From: Ananas comosus
Lineage: Eukaryota > Streptophyta > Magnoliopsida > Poales > Bromeliaceae
Length of the DNA: 64,000 nt
NCBI RefSeq assembly: GCF_001540865.1
Contig: NC_033627.1
Coordinates: 134,432 to 198,431, forward strand
Reading direction: 5' to 3'
The translations under genes and the position numbers were made by a program. Shown one piece after another: positions 1 through 11,095 of the stretch (within the stretch, counting starts at the first letter, position 1; every line of letters starts with the position of its first letter). The notes beneath the pieces are model-generated. The model was not told where the DNA came from, did not search any database, and saw only the letters and a list, made by a program, of their open reading frames with translations.

Positions 1-41
<41 letters not shown>

Positions 42-1055
42 TTGTGTGTGTGAGCAAGCTTGCATTGTGCGTGTGATTGTGAGAGTTGCACGTGTAAGCT
101 TCGGAGATCACACGGACATGGTTGGATGGCTAGGAGGTGTTGGGGGAGAGGAAGAGTGGAGAAGTGTGGTTAGGGGGATTGGGTTAGGCTCGTGGCGTAG
201 CCAACTAGGCTGAGGGCGACGTGGACCACGTGGTTTCTATCTCGTGACGTAGGCTCCTACTCGTGCTAATTTGTCGCGGATCTGAATCCGAGGCGGAGTT
301 GCAGTCGCATTCTGGTGGAAAGCTATTTTAATGCAAAATTGAGGTCGGTTGTTTATTCCGTAGGGTTTCACGCCACATGATAATAAGGACAATTATATGA
401 AGATAAAACAAGATTTCCTTTTTCTTTATTTGTCCTGTAGAGAGGGTAAACGTAGGGCTCTTAATTAATTGCATTCCGTTCCATCCCACACACCATCCGA
501 ATATATCTTTACTATTCATGAGCAACATGACTATTCGGTACGTTAATTCTTTTAACGCCAAACAAATTTGGGAGAGAAAGATTTTTAAAAAATATAACAC
601 GTTATCAAGTTTTGTTTATTAAAAAATCACATCAGTTGGGTGACTAGAGTTTTAGAAAACGAAGATCTAGAAAACAAGAGGAAATGGAAAAGATAATACT
701 CTACACTTATCCACCGACAATAAATTAACCTCGCCAAACAAAATACATCCCACTGTGTCACCGAACTCTTTTTTAAGCCTGCGCCCCTATTAATTGCTCC
801 CACCTTAATTTTTCATGAAATCGTCTTTAGAGAATTATACGTTTATAACAGACTAAGTACACTTTGTACTCATTCTGTATATGTAACTCTCATCACATTA
901 GAATGAAACGGATAGCAAGGGCAATTAATTGCAACTAGTAAACTTGACCATCCACCGCGAGAAATCTAATTATGGGATGCTTAATTTCCAGTGACAATAG
1001 CACTTTTCTCCTTCAGTTTATGTTGAATAATATTTTATACTTACATAAATATTGG

Positions 1056-1128
<73 letters not shown>

Positions 1129-3375
1129 AATATATTTATTAATTTGTTTATTTACTTTTGTGTTTTAGCCCACCGCTTGAGGATGTATTTGGACTCCAAC
1201 CAAAAAAGTGGTGCTTTTACGATCGCTCATATGCCCATCGCTTCCCAAAATTAATAATGCCATGGATTGAAGTTAATAAAGGAAATAACTCATCCATCTG
1301 CTATTACCAAATATATCTTCTTGTGTGTTTCTTTTCCTTAATAATTGGTACGACAATCCAATGTTACCGGACTAGCATTGGAAACTCGACTACACGAATC
1401 AAACAAATAGCTAGCTTATATCAGGAAAAGAATAACAAAGTGAGTGGTCGCCGTGAGGGACACCTGGCTCTACATACATGACCGTACCGTAATAGTTGTT
1501 ATTTCTGCTGAGTCCTCTCTGACCCGACCCGAGCAGTCCCACTCAACTATATTGCACTCCCCAAAACTAGATAGAAAGTTAGGGTAGTCTTTTTTTTTTT
1601 NTTTTTTTTTCTCAGCCTGCATTAACGGGGACCACTCGTTGGTGCCACGCATCCGAGACGGGGGCGAGGGCCGGCGGGCGCCAGAGCACAAAGGAACCGC
1701 AGCCTAAAAGGATAAAAGGTTAAGCACCAACAGTGGCCTAGCTGGTCCCAACCCAATCCAATCCAATCTTCAGCCCACACACACCAAATAACACACGGTT
1801 GACCACTATACTAAGCTTCCTATATACTATACTATACTATATACTATAGGTGATGGTGATAGATATTATGAAGCGTGGATAAAGAAAACAAAGACGTGGC
1901 CACCCCCGGGGGAAAAAGTCAAACCGAGATCGCTAGTCAGATACTCGGTAGGGTCCAACCGATCAAATTTTCCGGATAGGGATTATTATTATACTATTAG
2001 AAAGAACTGCTCCTCAAAAATACTAGCTATTTGGGACTTACGGAGAAGCCCAATCTCTACAGTGGGCTTTGAACGGGGCCGCCACATGGTCTGTTCATTT
2101 CCCTTTTGCTTCAGCTCTTCTGGGACCGTGGGGACATCAAACGGGCTTCGTTGTTAGCGGAGCGGCCTACCGAAAAGCCCAGGAAGGCCTAACGCGGGTC
2201 ACTCTTCTCTATCTCTTCCTCGCGAGTCGCGAGCAGCGCCGGGGTCCCAGGGACTCTTCGCTTTCTCACCGCCGTGTCCTCGGCGATTAATTCCCTCCGG
2301 CGAGTTTCTCCCTCCCGCTCATCATCTTCTTCATGCTAGCTAGGATTTCGCCTCTTGGGTTTGGGACGCCGCACGGTCGATGTTCGCCGCGGCTCCGCCC
2401 ACGGACGCCTCCTCCTCTTTCGGGACGAGTGGGGGCCGGTAAGAATCCCATCCTCCCACCCCATCCTTGTCGGTTTCGCTTATTCGATCGCGAGGTGCAT
2501 CGATTTGATGTGTTCGCCGGAGGAGAAGAGAATCTCCTCATAAATTTAGCGGGCTAGGATATGTGCATCGATATGGTCATATAATAATTAGCATAATCTT
2601 TGAATCGGTGAACAAGACAGAGGAGAGGATCTACTGAATTAATTTGGACCGCACGAAGCTCCTCTGTCTCAAGGGAGGCAGCAAGAGCTGAATTCGGCAG
2701 GCCGTAAGCAGTGGTTCAACCATATGCTGGAGGAAGCAGATCGAAAATTGAGGAACTGCTCGCGAAAATCAGGTGGAAAGTCTGAGAGAGCCCATGGGTG
2801 CGTGGTAGGATAAACAACACAAATGTGTGGGAGAGCTCTTCCTGACATTCATTTGGGTTGATCCTCACTGATTGATCCCATCTTCAGATATTGCTTAAAA
2901 TTTTGTAACACTGTTGAAGGTATACATAAAAGACTCTGTCAGATCTGCCGTGCTTTGCCCTTTATATCATATCTAAGGTTGCTACTTAATAATGTACCTC
3001 TATTCAGAGCGTTTCTCGTATTCAATCCGCATGAATTACATCCCTAATTTCAAAATTTAGCTGAATTTTGCTCATTTGATTACCTGATTTCAGCAGATCG
3101 TGGCTCAAAGATTCAATTATCGTGATGATCAAAATTCCCAGCTAATCGGTTGTGACACTTAAGGCTGGATTGGTAGTGCGGAACCTCAGTTCCAAACTCG
3201 CCTTGCAATGGATCCCGGGTTGCTTGGATCTTTGGGGGTTAAGAGAGCTTCCAAGCTCCTTTACCCAGGATAAAAACAGGAAAAAAAAAACTAGTCATCG
3301 CTAGTTTGAAGGGAATCAAACTTTTAATCGATTCGTAGCCAAATAATACTCATACTCAAAGAATTCAAGTTAAAA
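1..3375. other. Intergenic, no supported gene
   Basis: No reading frame here resembles a known protein or has a convincing exon structure. The stretch holds (TA)n tracts at about 8-38 and 1059-1123, a poly-T run with one unresolved base at 1601, and a GC-richer block at about 2050-2560 with several short overlapping frames on both strands. That block could be the leader of a non-coding transcript or a lost gene, but nothing recognisable is encoded. The region 2640-2960 is unique-looking and unassigned. Confidence 0.5.
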
Positions 3376-3546
3376 GATACTAAGCGGCAAAGGGTTTGGT
3401 GGTAAAGGACTTATTAATGTTTGGTACCTGAGGTCTTGATTTCGAATTAGAATCTTGAATCCTAATTGATTCACATTTTCAGTTAAATTTATTTCTAAAT
3501 AAAGCAAATAGCATGCTACCTATCTTTCTCTCTAAAAAAAAAAAAA
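3376..3546 (+). mobile_element. Degenerate tRNA-derived SINE
   Basis: The block aligns by eye with the better copies at 46203-46360 (+) and 23423-23584 (-). It keeps the 'ggcaaagggtttggtgg' head, the weakened B-box area, the 'agcatgctacctatctttctctct' tail and a terminal A run (3534-3546). Its 5' end is poorly defined and its possible target duplication (around 'tactaagc'/'tattaagc') is imperfect, so it is an older copy. Confidence 0.6.
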
Positions 3547-3727
3547 GTATTAAGCATAAATAGTGAGTTCAACCCATGGCCATGGGTTTTTAATAGAATA
3601 ATTAAATTAGTCCAATTCATCGACTGACTTCACATTTATCACCGGAAAAAAATTACGGATACCACCTTATCAATAGCAAATTATTTTCTTCTTCTTATTA
3701 TTTTTTTAACGAAGACTTTTGTGCCAC

Positions 3728-3731
<4 letters not shown>

Positions 3732-3773
<42 letters not shown>

Positions 3774-3816
3774 CTTATTAAAGCACTCTCTTGTAAAAGC
3801 CTTGCCTTTTGGTGCA

Positions 3817-3855
<39 letters not shown>

Positions 3856-3902
3856 CTTATTAAAGCACTCTCTTGTAAAAGCCTTGCCTTTTGGTGCACA
3901 CG
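3732..3902. repeat. Tandem duplication with (GA)n tracts
   Basis: Two adjacent units (about 3732-3820 and 3821-3902) each consist of a (GA)n run followed by the same 51-bp sequence, from 'aaaacttattaaagcact' to 'ggtgcacacg'. The units differ only in GA length. The duplication opens spurious reading frames of Arg-Glu and Ser-Leu repeats on the two strands, which are not genes. Confidence 0.9.
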
Positions 3903-4879
3903 TGGATACCAAAAACGTGTAACGAGTATCAATTCGAACTTTTCTTCAGCAAGCTTAATGACTAATAAATAAGCTAATTTAATCTACACGAAAATTGGTA
4001 AAGTTATTTTAAAATAATACTGGCTAAAATGAATCACCGGAGCTACCTGTGCAGTTCGCTCTTTGTTAATATATTATTATTTTTGTTAATTAAATTACGA
4101 ACTATGATCAGAGAAAAGATTTTTTTTTAAAAAAAAGGAAAATAGCAGCAGCGTGTAAGACTTGGTCGTTGACGTGGTGGAGGTTGAATACTGAGTAATC
4201 AGGGACGCAATCAACTAGGCCTGGCCGGGGACGACTTGTTGGTTTGTTTCCCTTCTCGGTCATTCGTCCGTCCGTCCGCCCGTTCGTTCGTCGGTTACTA
4301 TCGGAGGGTCGGGTCGGGTCGGGTTGGGTGGGTTTTGGGCTTGGGCTCCGAAGAGAAGCAAAGCAAGGCTCCCAGGCCGCCGGCAACCTAGTAAACGGAG
4401 GAGATCCCAAGTGGATCGCAGCCGCAGGCAATCCATTATCCATGGGAGGCGGCGCTGATCTTTCCGATAGGACTAGGAGGACTCCCCGTCGTCGTCTCCA
4501 TCCCATCCCATCCCATCCCATCCGATTCCCATATCTAGGTCGTTCTGCCTTCCTCGCCTCCTCCTCGCTCTTCTTCTTTCTGCTTTGTTTGTTAGACTCT
4601 GTTTTTTTTTTTGGATCTTATTTAGTTATTTATTTATATTTTTCTTTAGGTGTTTCTCCGCTTGGGCATACTGTTTGATTTTGCCCTCCTCTCACTGTCA
4701 CTGATGAAAGATAGCATTTTGATTCATGGGCTTATTATTATTATTATACTCTCTGGCTTTCATTTCTCGTGTAAGATCTGAAAGATTAGTGTCATTTTTT
4801 GGGGGTGAATAAGGGGGTTTGTTCCGCCCCCCGCCCACTTGGGAAACTCAAAGAGTGAGACCCGAGAATAGATAGATTT
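3903..4879 (+). other. Upstream region and 5' leader of the GnT-II gene
   Basis: This holds a CG-rich patch at about 4200-4540, including CCGT and GGGTC short repeats and a repeated 'catcc' run at 4501-4521, followed by T-rich sequence. It is most simply the promoter and 5' untranslated region of the gene starting at 4880. Open frames on both strands at 4108-4678 have no protein likeness and repeat-driven composition. No clear TATA box could be assigned. Confidence 0.4.
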
Positions 4880-6244
4880 ATGGCTTCGTACAAGAGATCC
4901 CGAATGAAGGATACCGCCGTGGTCAGGCGAGCGGTTCCGCTTGTTCTGGCGGTAGTTTTCGCGGTCCTTGCTCTCGTATCCTTCCTCAGAAGTCGAACAG
5001 TCTCTCGCGCCACGATGATTTCGCCTTCCTACGAGAGAAGAGAGAGTCTTCTTCTTTCCGGAGAAGCGGCAGAAGAGGATGATGAACAACAACAAGGAGG
5101 AGGAGGAGGAGGAGATGTGGGCCTAGTCTTGGATCCCAACTTCAAGCCCTCGCTGCCGAAGCAGACCGAGTTGTCCCTCTCTCTGGAGCAAAAGAACCGA
5201 CTACCCCCTCGAAACCGGGATCTCTTCCCAAAGTTAGCAAAGGATCACATAAAGATCGTTCTCTACGTCCACAATAGGCCTCAGTACCTGCAAGTTGTGA
5301 TTCGGAGCTTATCGAGCGTCCAAGGAATCGGAGAAACGCTGCTGATAGTTAGTCACGACGGGTTCTACCCTGAGATGGATAGCATCGTCCAGAGCATCAG
5401 ATTTTGCCAGGTGAAGCAGATCTTTGCGCCCTACTCCCCGCATCTTTTTCCGGATAGTTTTCCTGGGGTCTCGCCGGGGGATTGCCACGATAAAGATAAC
5501 GCCGCAGCAAAGAGGTGTAGGGGTTCTCCGGATCAGTACGGCAACCACCGCTCTCCAAAGATTGTGTCTTTGAAGCATCACTGGTGGTGGATGATGAATA
5601 CCATCTGGGACGGTTTGGGGGAGACGAAGCGGTTCGGCGGCCATATTCTTTTCATCGAGGAAGACCATTTCATCTATCCTAATGCTTATAGGAATATCCA
5701 GCTACTCGCTGCAATGAAGCCCCGAAAGTGTCCTGAGTGTTATGCGGTGAACTTGGCACCTTCGGATGTGACTTCGAAAGGGGAAGGCGGGGAGTTTTTG
5801 GTCGCTGAGAAGGTTGGCAACATAGGTTACGCATTTAATCGGACAGTTTGGAGAAAGATCCACGCGAAGGCGAGGGAGTTTTGCTCGTTTGATGACTATA
5901 ATTGGGACATAACGATGTGGGCTACCGTTTATCCGTCGTTCGGAACTCCTGTGTACACTTTGAGAGGGCCGAGGAGAAGCGCCGCCCACTTTGGGAAATG
6001 TGGGCTGCATCAAGGGCAAGGCTCGAGCAGTGTGTGCATTGATGATGGCAATGCAAAGTTTGAGATTGATGAAATTGATAAGGTTGCTAACATCAAATAT
6101 GATTGGCCGGTGCAAGTGTATAAGAAGCAGGGCGGCTATCAAGCTGGTTTCAGGGGATGGGGAGGATGGGGTGATGAGAGAGACCGCGAGCTTTGTTTGA
6201 GCTTTGCATACATGTATCACGTTCAGGGAGCATCATCCGGCTGA
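4880..6244 (+). CDS. GnTII: Alpha-1,6-mannosyl-glycoprotein 2-beta-N-acetylglucosaminyltransferase (GnT-II)
   Basis: This enzyme adds the second GlcNAc, from UDP-GlcNAc, to the alpha-1,6 arm of the N-glycan core, a step toward complex N-glycans in the Golgi. The 454-residue frame has a short basic cytoplasmic tail, a signal anchor at about residues 16-36, a low-complexity acidic/Gln/Gly stem (about 60-78), and a catalytic domain from about 118 to the end. Family landmarks include 'LYVHNRPQYLQVVIRSL', a Cys-rich loop ('GDCHDKDNAAAKRC'), 'LKHHWWWMMNTIWDG' and the acidic EEDH motif at residues 260-263, which corresponds to the metal/nucleotide-binding acidic motif of GT16 enzymes. The gene is a single exon, as is usual for plant GnT-II, and its length is close to the family norm. 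The start precedes the anchor and no upstream in-frame ATG is better. Family assignment is secure; Golgi location is inferred from the anchor. Confidence 0.95.
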   Translation: MASYKRSRMKDTAVVRRAVPLVLAVVFAVLALVSFLRSRTVSRATMISPSYERRESLLLSGEAAEEDDEQQQGGGGGGDVGLVLDPNFKPSLPKQTELSLSLEQKNRLPPRNRDLFPKLAKDHIKIVLYVHNRPQYLQVVIRSLSSVQGIGETLLIVSHDGFYPEMDSIVQSIRFCQVKQIFAPYSPHLFPDSFPGVSPGDCHDKDNAAAKRCRGSPDQYGNHRSPKIVSLKHHWWWMMNTIWDGLGETKRFGGHILFIEEDHFIYPNAYRNIQLLAAMKPRKCPECYAVNLAPSDVTSKGEGGEFLVAEKVGNIGYAFNRTVWRKIHAKAREFCSFDDYNWDITMWATVYPSFGTPVYTLRGPRRSAAHFGKCGLHQGQGSSSVCIDDGNAKFEIDEIDKVANIKYDWPVQVYKKQGGYQAGFRGWGGWGDERDRELCLSFAYMYHVQGASSG

Positions 6245-6811
6245 GCATGTGGATTTCCACGACTGTTAAATTTGTAAGCCATTTTGGATTTGTTTTCATC
6301 TTGTTTATCTGATTTATACACGACTAGGCCCACACGGATGGGTAAATATCACTTCTCCTAATTATTTTTTAAATATAATGGCTCTAGTATATATGTATGA
6401 GGTTTTATAGCTGAGTTCTCTCTGAAGCTGCACTGCTGCATATGTGGTTTTTTATTTTGATCTTTTTGCTGTTTAGTTAAAGTGACACATAAGCGGCCTT
6501 TTTTATCTCCTTTGATTTCATCTCAGTTTGATTAAAATTACCTGTCAGAGAACTTGCAGGAACAAAGATTCGAGGTGCAAAAAGTTGGCTTTAGATATTA
6601 ACATCTTACGTTAGTTAGTTATTCTCTTAGTTGTTTAGAGGTGTTTATCGTTTTCCGGGCAAAAAAATCATGAACTAAAATAAAATTATAATCTCATCAT
6701 CTTGCTTGAGTAGTAGCTATGATGAAGAACATTGTCCTGCATCTTGCTGGGCAACTTTACATGGTCACTATAGCATTCTATCTTGAGTTGCAAGAACATT
6801 TGAACTGGATC

Positions 6812-7281
6812 TAGGGATGTCAGTGTGTATGGATATCTGAAATTTTATCCGAACCCGAATCCGAATCAAACGGATAGATCCAATACTAAATGAATATGGA
6901 TTCGGATATGGATATCAAAAATAGAAATCCGACGGATATAGATTCGGATATGGATTTTGACTGTACCCGACCCGAACCCGAACCCGAATCCGAACCCGAT
7001 CCAAACCCGACCCGAACCCGAATTTATTTTATATTATATATAATATATATATAAAAATTTGATGTTATATTTGAATTTATATTTTAAAAATTTAGATTTA
7101 ATATAATATATTTTGAAATATTGAAAAAAGAAATAATTGATTCGGGTTCAAATTTTCGGGTTCGGGTTTTAGATTTTTGGTCAGGTTCAGATTTGGATAT
7201 GAATTTTTAAAATCCGTCGGGTTCGGGTCTCGGGTTCGGTTTTTGAAAATCTGCCCCGAATCCGACCCGTTGACATCTCTA
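6812..7281. mobile_element. hAT-type MITE with 8-bp target duplication
   Basis: A 470-bp non-coding element has inverted ends ('tagggatgtcagtg' at the left; 'cgttgacatctcta' at the right) and long, roughly inverted arms of CCCGAA/TTCGGG repeats around an AT-rich centre. It is flanked by a perfect 8-bp direct repeat, ACTGGATC, at 6804-6811 and 7282-7289. An 8-bp duplication with such ends is the hallmark of hAT superfamily non-autonomous elements. Confidence 0.85.
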
Positions 7282-7289
7282 ACTGGATC

Positions 7290-10200
7290 CAATAGGACTT
7301 GATTTTTGTCTTTATTATAGTGTATGGATTTGTAGTTGCTATGTTACCTACAAGAAAGAAGCCTGGCGTTTTCTTTTCTTGCCGGATTATTTAATTTCTA
7401 GTTCTTTATACCCAGTGATTTTAACGATCGACTAACTTGGAGGATCATCATACATACAGATGGGCTGTTGATCGGGACGATTCAAGAAAGTAATTAACTT
7501 ACAACTTACGTGCATATTTACAAACGTTTTGAGGATTTCATTTTATCGTTTATTTTATTTTATTTTATCACTGGAAGGCTCCTACATCTCCTTATTCTTC
7601 ACCAAGTTTACTGTTAAGGATATAGAGAAGCTTAAAACAGAGGGAATTAATCACCCTTCGTTGGTTATCGTGTTGGTGGCATTCATGTCGATTTGGTTAA
7701 GGAAGATGTCATTTCCTTAAATGAGATTTGCATCAGTAGTTTCCGGGAATACCTATCCATATCTTTTGTCGTCAGCCATGAATTTACAATTAATAGCTAT
7801 TCTCTCTCAGATATTCTGCTTAGGTTAATTTTAGGCAGTGAATTCCACATAATGATATACGTCAAATCTCTGGTCGTGGCATATACTGTCTTCCATCCTG
7901 TACGTTCTGATCGATCCTCTGCAGTTCACCGGGAACAGGCTTTGTGTAGTATTCTCTCTTAATGCTCCTGCTGCTGCTTCAGATTGCATGAACTTTGAGA
8001 TGGCTTACGTTATCGCTTCTTCGTTGTAGCCAGCTTATTTATGATGGCACATGTTAAAACCTTCGTTTGTCTGTTTAATGTTTGGACAATTGTTGTAAAA
8101 CGCGGTGAATACTTGCGGATATGTGGGATAGTTATCTCCGTAGAGGGGGCGGCGGGCTCAGGGCTCACCTCTCATGGAGGTTTAGTGATATTTTGCAATA
8201 GCACCGATGTTCTAGGCCCTTGAATGGAGAAACAATAAAGAGCATGAATTGAGTTGTTGTAACAACTTATTAGTGGAAATTACCGAATTTAACCCTTCCG
8301 AAAGGAAAAGAAAAGGAAAAGAAAAGGAAAAACTAAAATTAGTGTTATACTTTTCAAGGATCAAGATGCAGATGCGTTGGAGGAGGAACTATGGCCTATG
8401 GGCGGCTACAATGGAGCGGCTGACTCAGCAGCTGTACGGACGTAAGAGTGACAAAGGGGGCATGTTGGGTGCGATTCCAACCGCACGTCAATGCACAGAA
8501 ATTTTGCTAGCTCAGTGGGCACCTACAGAAATTTATTTTTGGGCGTAGAAGAAGGAAGAAACCGTTTAAAGTAGAATTGTTGTATTATTTATTCTCTTGA
8601 GTGTCAACAAAAGAAGTTAGCCTTTAACTGAATATTGAGAAAACTACTGTTGGCATCAAATCGGTCTCTCCGTTAGGCAAACATCTTCAGAATCTTGAAA
8701 GTTTAGACAGCTGCAGCCCAATCCAGTGAAGAATAGAGCAGTCCCTATGTACTCTGTCAGTTAATCATGTGCATTGTTACTTCATAGCCATAAGAAGGTT
8801 ACCAAACTTTCCTGAAATTGTTAAAAAGTTGGAGAATGTATACATAACTCTTTCTATTATATCACACCTTTTTAAGTTTCGGGTCAGGAAGTCTGAGAAT
8901 CTAGATAATGCAATTTGGAAGGATGTAACAGCTGGCCAACCGGACGCCCAATGGGAATGAGATGACAAACAACACATTGGGGCCACACTATCCTTCCCAT
9001 GCTCCCTCCTTGCTTGCAGCATGTGGAGCCATAATAGTAAAGATTAGAGCCACAACATGGCGAGGTTTTTCCCTACTAGTGACAGTACAATTTTTCCTCG
9101 TTTGATCTCTTATGTGTCTGTGCACTATTTAGTTACATTAGCGCCCTTGAGTTTTCACCACTTCTCTCTTTTTTTCTTTTTTTTTTGGGGGGAGATTAGA
9201 AGCATGGTCGCTTACTCCCTTAATCTGCTATGCAGCTTCTTATATATGTATTTACTCAAGATTCATTTCAGAATTACTTACCAAGTAAACCTCGAAACCA
9301 AAACCAATACCAATCCATATGCTATCCACTTCATTCATTAATAATATAAATTAAGCTACTTTATAGTTATCTTGCTGCATACTTTTTTTTATGTTCAGAA
9401 AGGGCCAAAGATTTGAATGGACCGGATTAATGATTGTAAGTGCCAAATTAATGCGCAATTATGCCGCAGAAAAACGGTTAATTTGTGGACGAGGAAGGTC
9501 GTCTCTTTCTGGTACGACAAAAACGGTTAATGAAGACATTTGGTTTTAGAGGTGATGTTACAAGATTTTTCCATCATATTCCCTTGTTGGTTGTTGATAT
9601 CCAAAATGTCTAAAATTTTTAATTGATTTCTACACGTCTGTTAATGATGATACCGCATGAGCATTTTGTCATACTTGTCGTCAAGACATCAACTGTGTTT
9701 TTAGAGAAAGATAATTAAAACCAAGCTGCTCTGTTTGGCGGACTGAAACAAGGAGAGAAATCAAATCCTTTCATTGAATTCTTATCCTTCTAGCGAGCAA
9801 TCAAACGCTAGAGCTTCATCTCGCCCCCCTTAAAAAGGGAACACAAGTGCAACACTGGATGGTATGGTTAAGCTTAACTTCGATGCGGATATATTAACTA
9901 TGTAGTTGAGCATTATAGCCAGGATAGAGAGAGACGAATATGGAAGGTTTGTTTCATTCTGGTGCCCTTTCCGTTCTTTCTGTTCTAGAACGGGATGGGC
10001 GAGTGGAATGTGAGAGGACCACGTTCGCTGCGAATGGGACTTGTTCACGTGTGAGGATCTGCCTCCGCTCCTCCTCCATACTACACCATCTTCTGTCCCA
10101 AGGCTCTTCTCTTCTTCCTTTCTTCTTCTACTGCACCGTCTTCTGTCCCAAGGCCCTTTTCTGTTAAATGTGTTTTAAAATTGATAATCGATTTTAATTT

Positions 10201-10980
10201 TAGAACTCCGTCTCGTCTCGTCTCGTCGACAGTTTTACGATGTGTCTCATTTGAAAAGTAAATTATAAAGAGAAAATAAAATGTCTGTTAGTGCATAACA
10301 GAAGTCTCGGGTCGACACCGGAGGACTCCGACTCGTAACATTTTCTTCTTCCTTTCTTCTTGTAGTGCTGCTTGTTTTACGAAGGTTGAGGATTACTTTG
10401 AACTAGCATTGCCCTTTCTTTATTCCCCTGATGGATCTGATGTATAGCGATTAAACCCCCCCCCTTTTTTTTTTTCTTTTCTCTCCATTTGAATTGATTT
10501 AATTCGGGGCAAGGTTTTCCCTGATTGTCGGATTTCCTCTCTTCGATAGGGTTTGTTTCTAAGAGGTTCGGGGGGGCTTTATAGAGTGAGTTATTACCAC
10601 GGAAACACAGATTTCTTTTTCTCTTATCTAGAATCTACTTCTGAGGCATCCTGTCGTCGCTTTCGTGTTTTCTTTACCCAGCTGATATCTTCAGCCCCCG
10701 AGCATCCAAATTTGCTCCGTTAGTGTTGGCTGCTTTTGCGCTTCAAAGCCGGTGGTCCGTGATTCCGTAGCTCCTTTTTCTTTTTAACTTTTTTTTTTTT
10801 TTCCTTCTCCTTTTTTTCTTTCTTTTCATTATTGTATTACCCAATCCACTATACTGCAGGATTTGCGCGGAAGTATTGAGCCTTGGGATTGAGGTTCCGA
10901 TTCTCGGTCGAATCGATCAGTCGCGGTAGCAGAGGGCCTGAATCTCGGTTTGGACATTCTCTGTAGGCGGTGGCAGAAGT
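7290..10980. other. Intergenic between GnT-II and PHYC
   Basis: The ORFs here are short and unlike known proteins. Simple sequence includes an AAAAGG run at 8298-8332, TCTCG repeats at 10208-10226 and several poly-T tracts. The last 600 bp (about 10350-10980) are pyrimidine-rich and probably contain the PHYC promoter and leader, but no TATA box could be fixed by eye. Confidence 0.4.
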
Positions 10981-10984
10981 AGAG

Positions 10985-10993
10985 ATGCTCTAA
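10985..10993 (+). promoter_or_regulatory. Minimal upstream ORF in the presumed PHYC leader
   Basis: ATG-CTC-TAA lies 103 bases before the PHYC start codon, in sequence that is probably 5' untranslated. It would act only if the transcript starts upstream of it, which cannot be seen here. Confidence 0.35.
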
Positions 10994-11095
10994 CCCCCGA
11001 AATCTCTAAGTCTCTGGGGAAAGAGCAGCTGGTTTGGGGGAAAGAAGGTGGGAGGCGTGTGGTTGTTGTATTGTATAGCAAGAAAGAAGAACGAG

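Noticed and set aside
2690..2720. 'gaattcggcaggcc..aagcagtgg' resembles cDNA-library adapter sequences
   Set aside because: Only partial matches to the EcoRI-type and template-switch adapters, and it continues into ordinary sequence; chance likeness is more likely than vector contamination.
3681..3972. Open frames of Arg-Glu or Ser-Leu repeats on both strands
   Set aside because: They are created by the (GA)n tracts in a tandem duplication and have no other protein character.
4108..4678. Frames of 137 and 144 codons on opposite strands upstream of the GnT-II gene
   Set aside because: Low-complexity, repeat-driven composition, no family likeness, and position in the presumed leader.
5309..6220. 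Minus-strand frames within the GnT-II gene
   Set aside because: Antisense shadows of a clearly coding plus-strand exon.
7098..7292. 64-codon frame rich in Asn/Pro/Glu
   Set aside because: Lies inside the hAT-type MITE and reflects its CCCGAA repeats.
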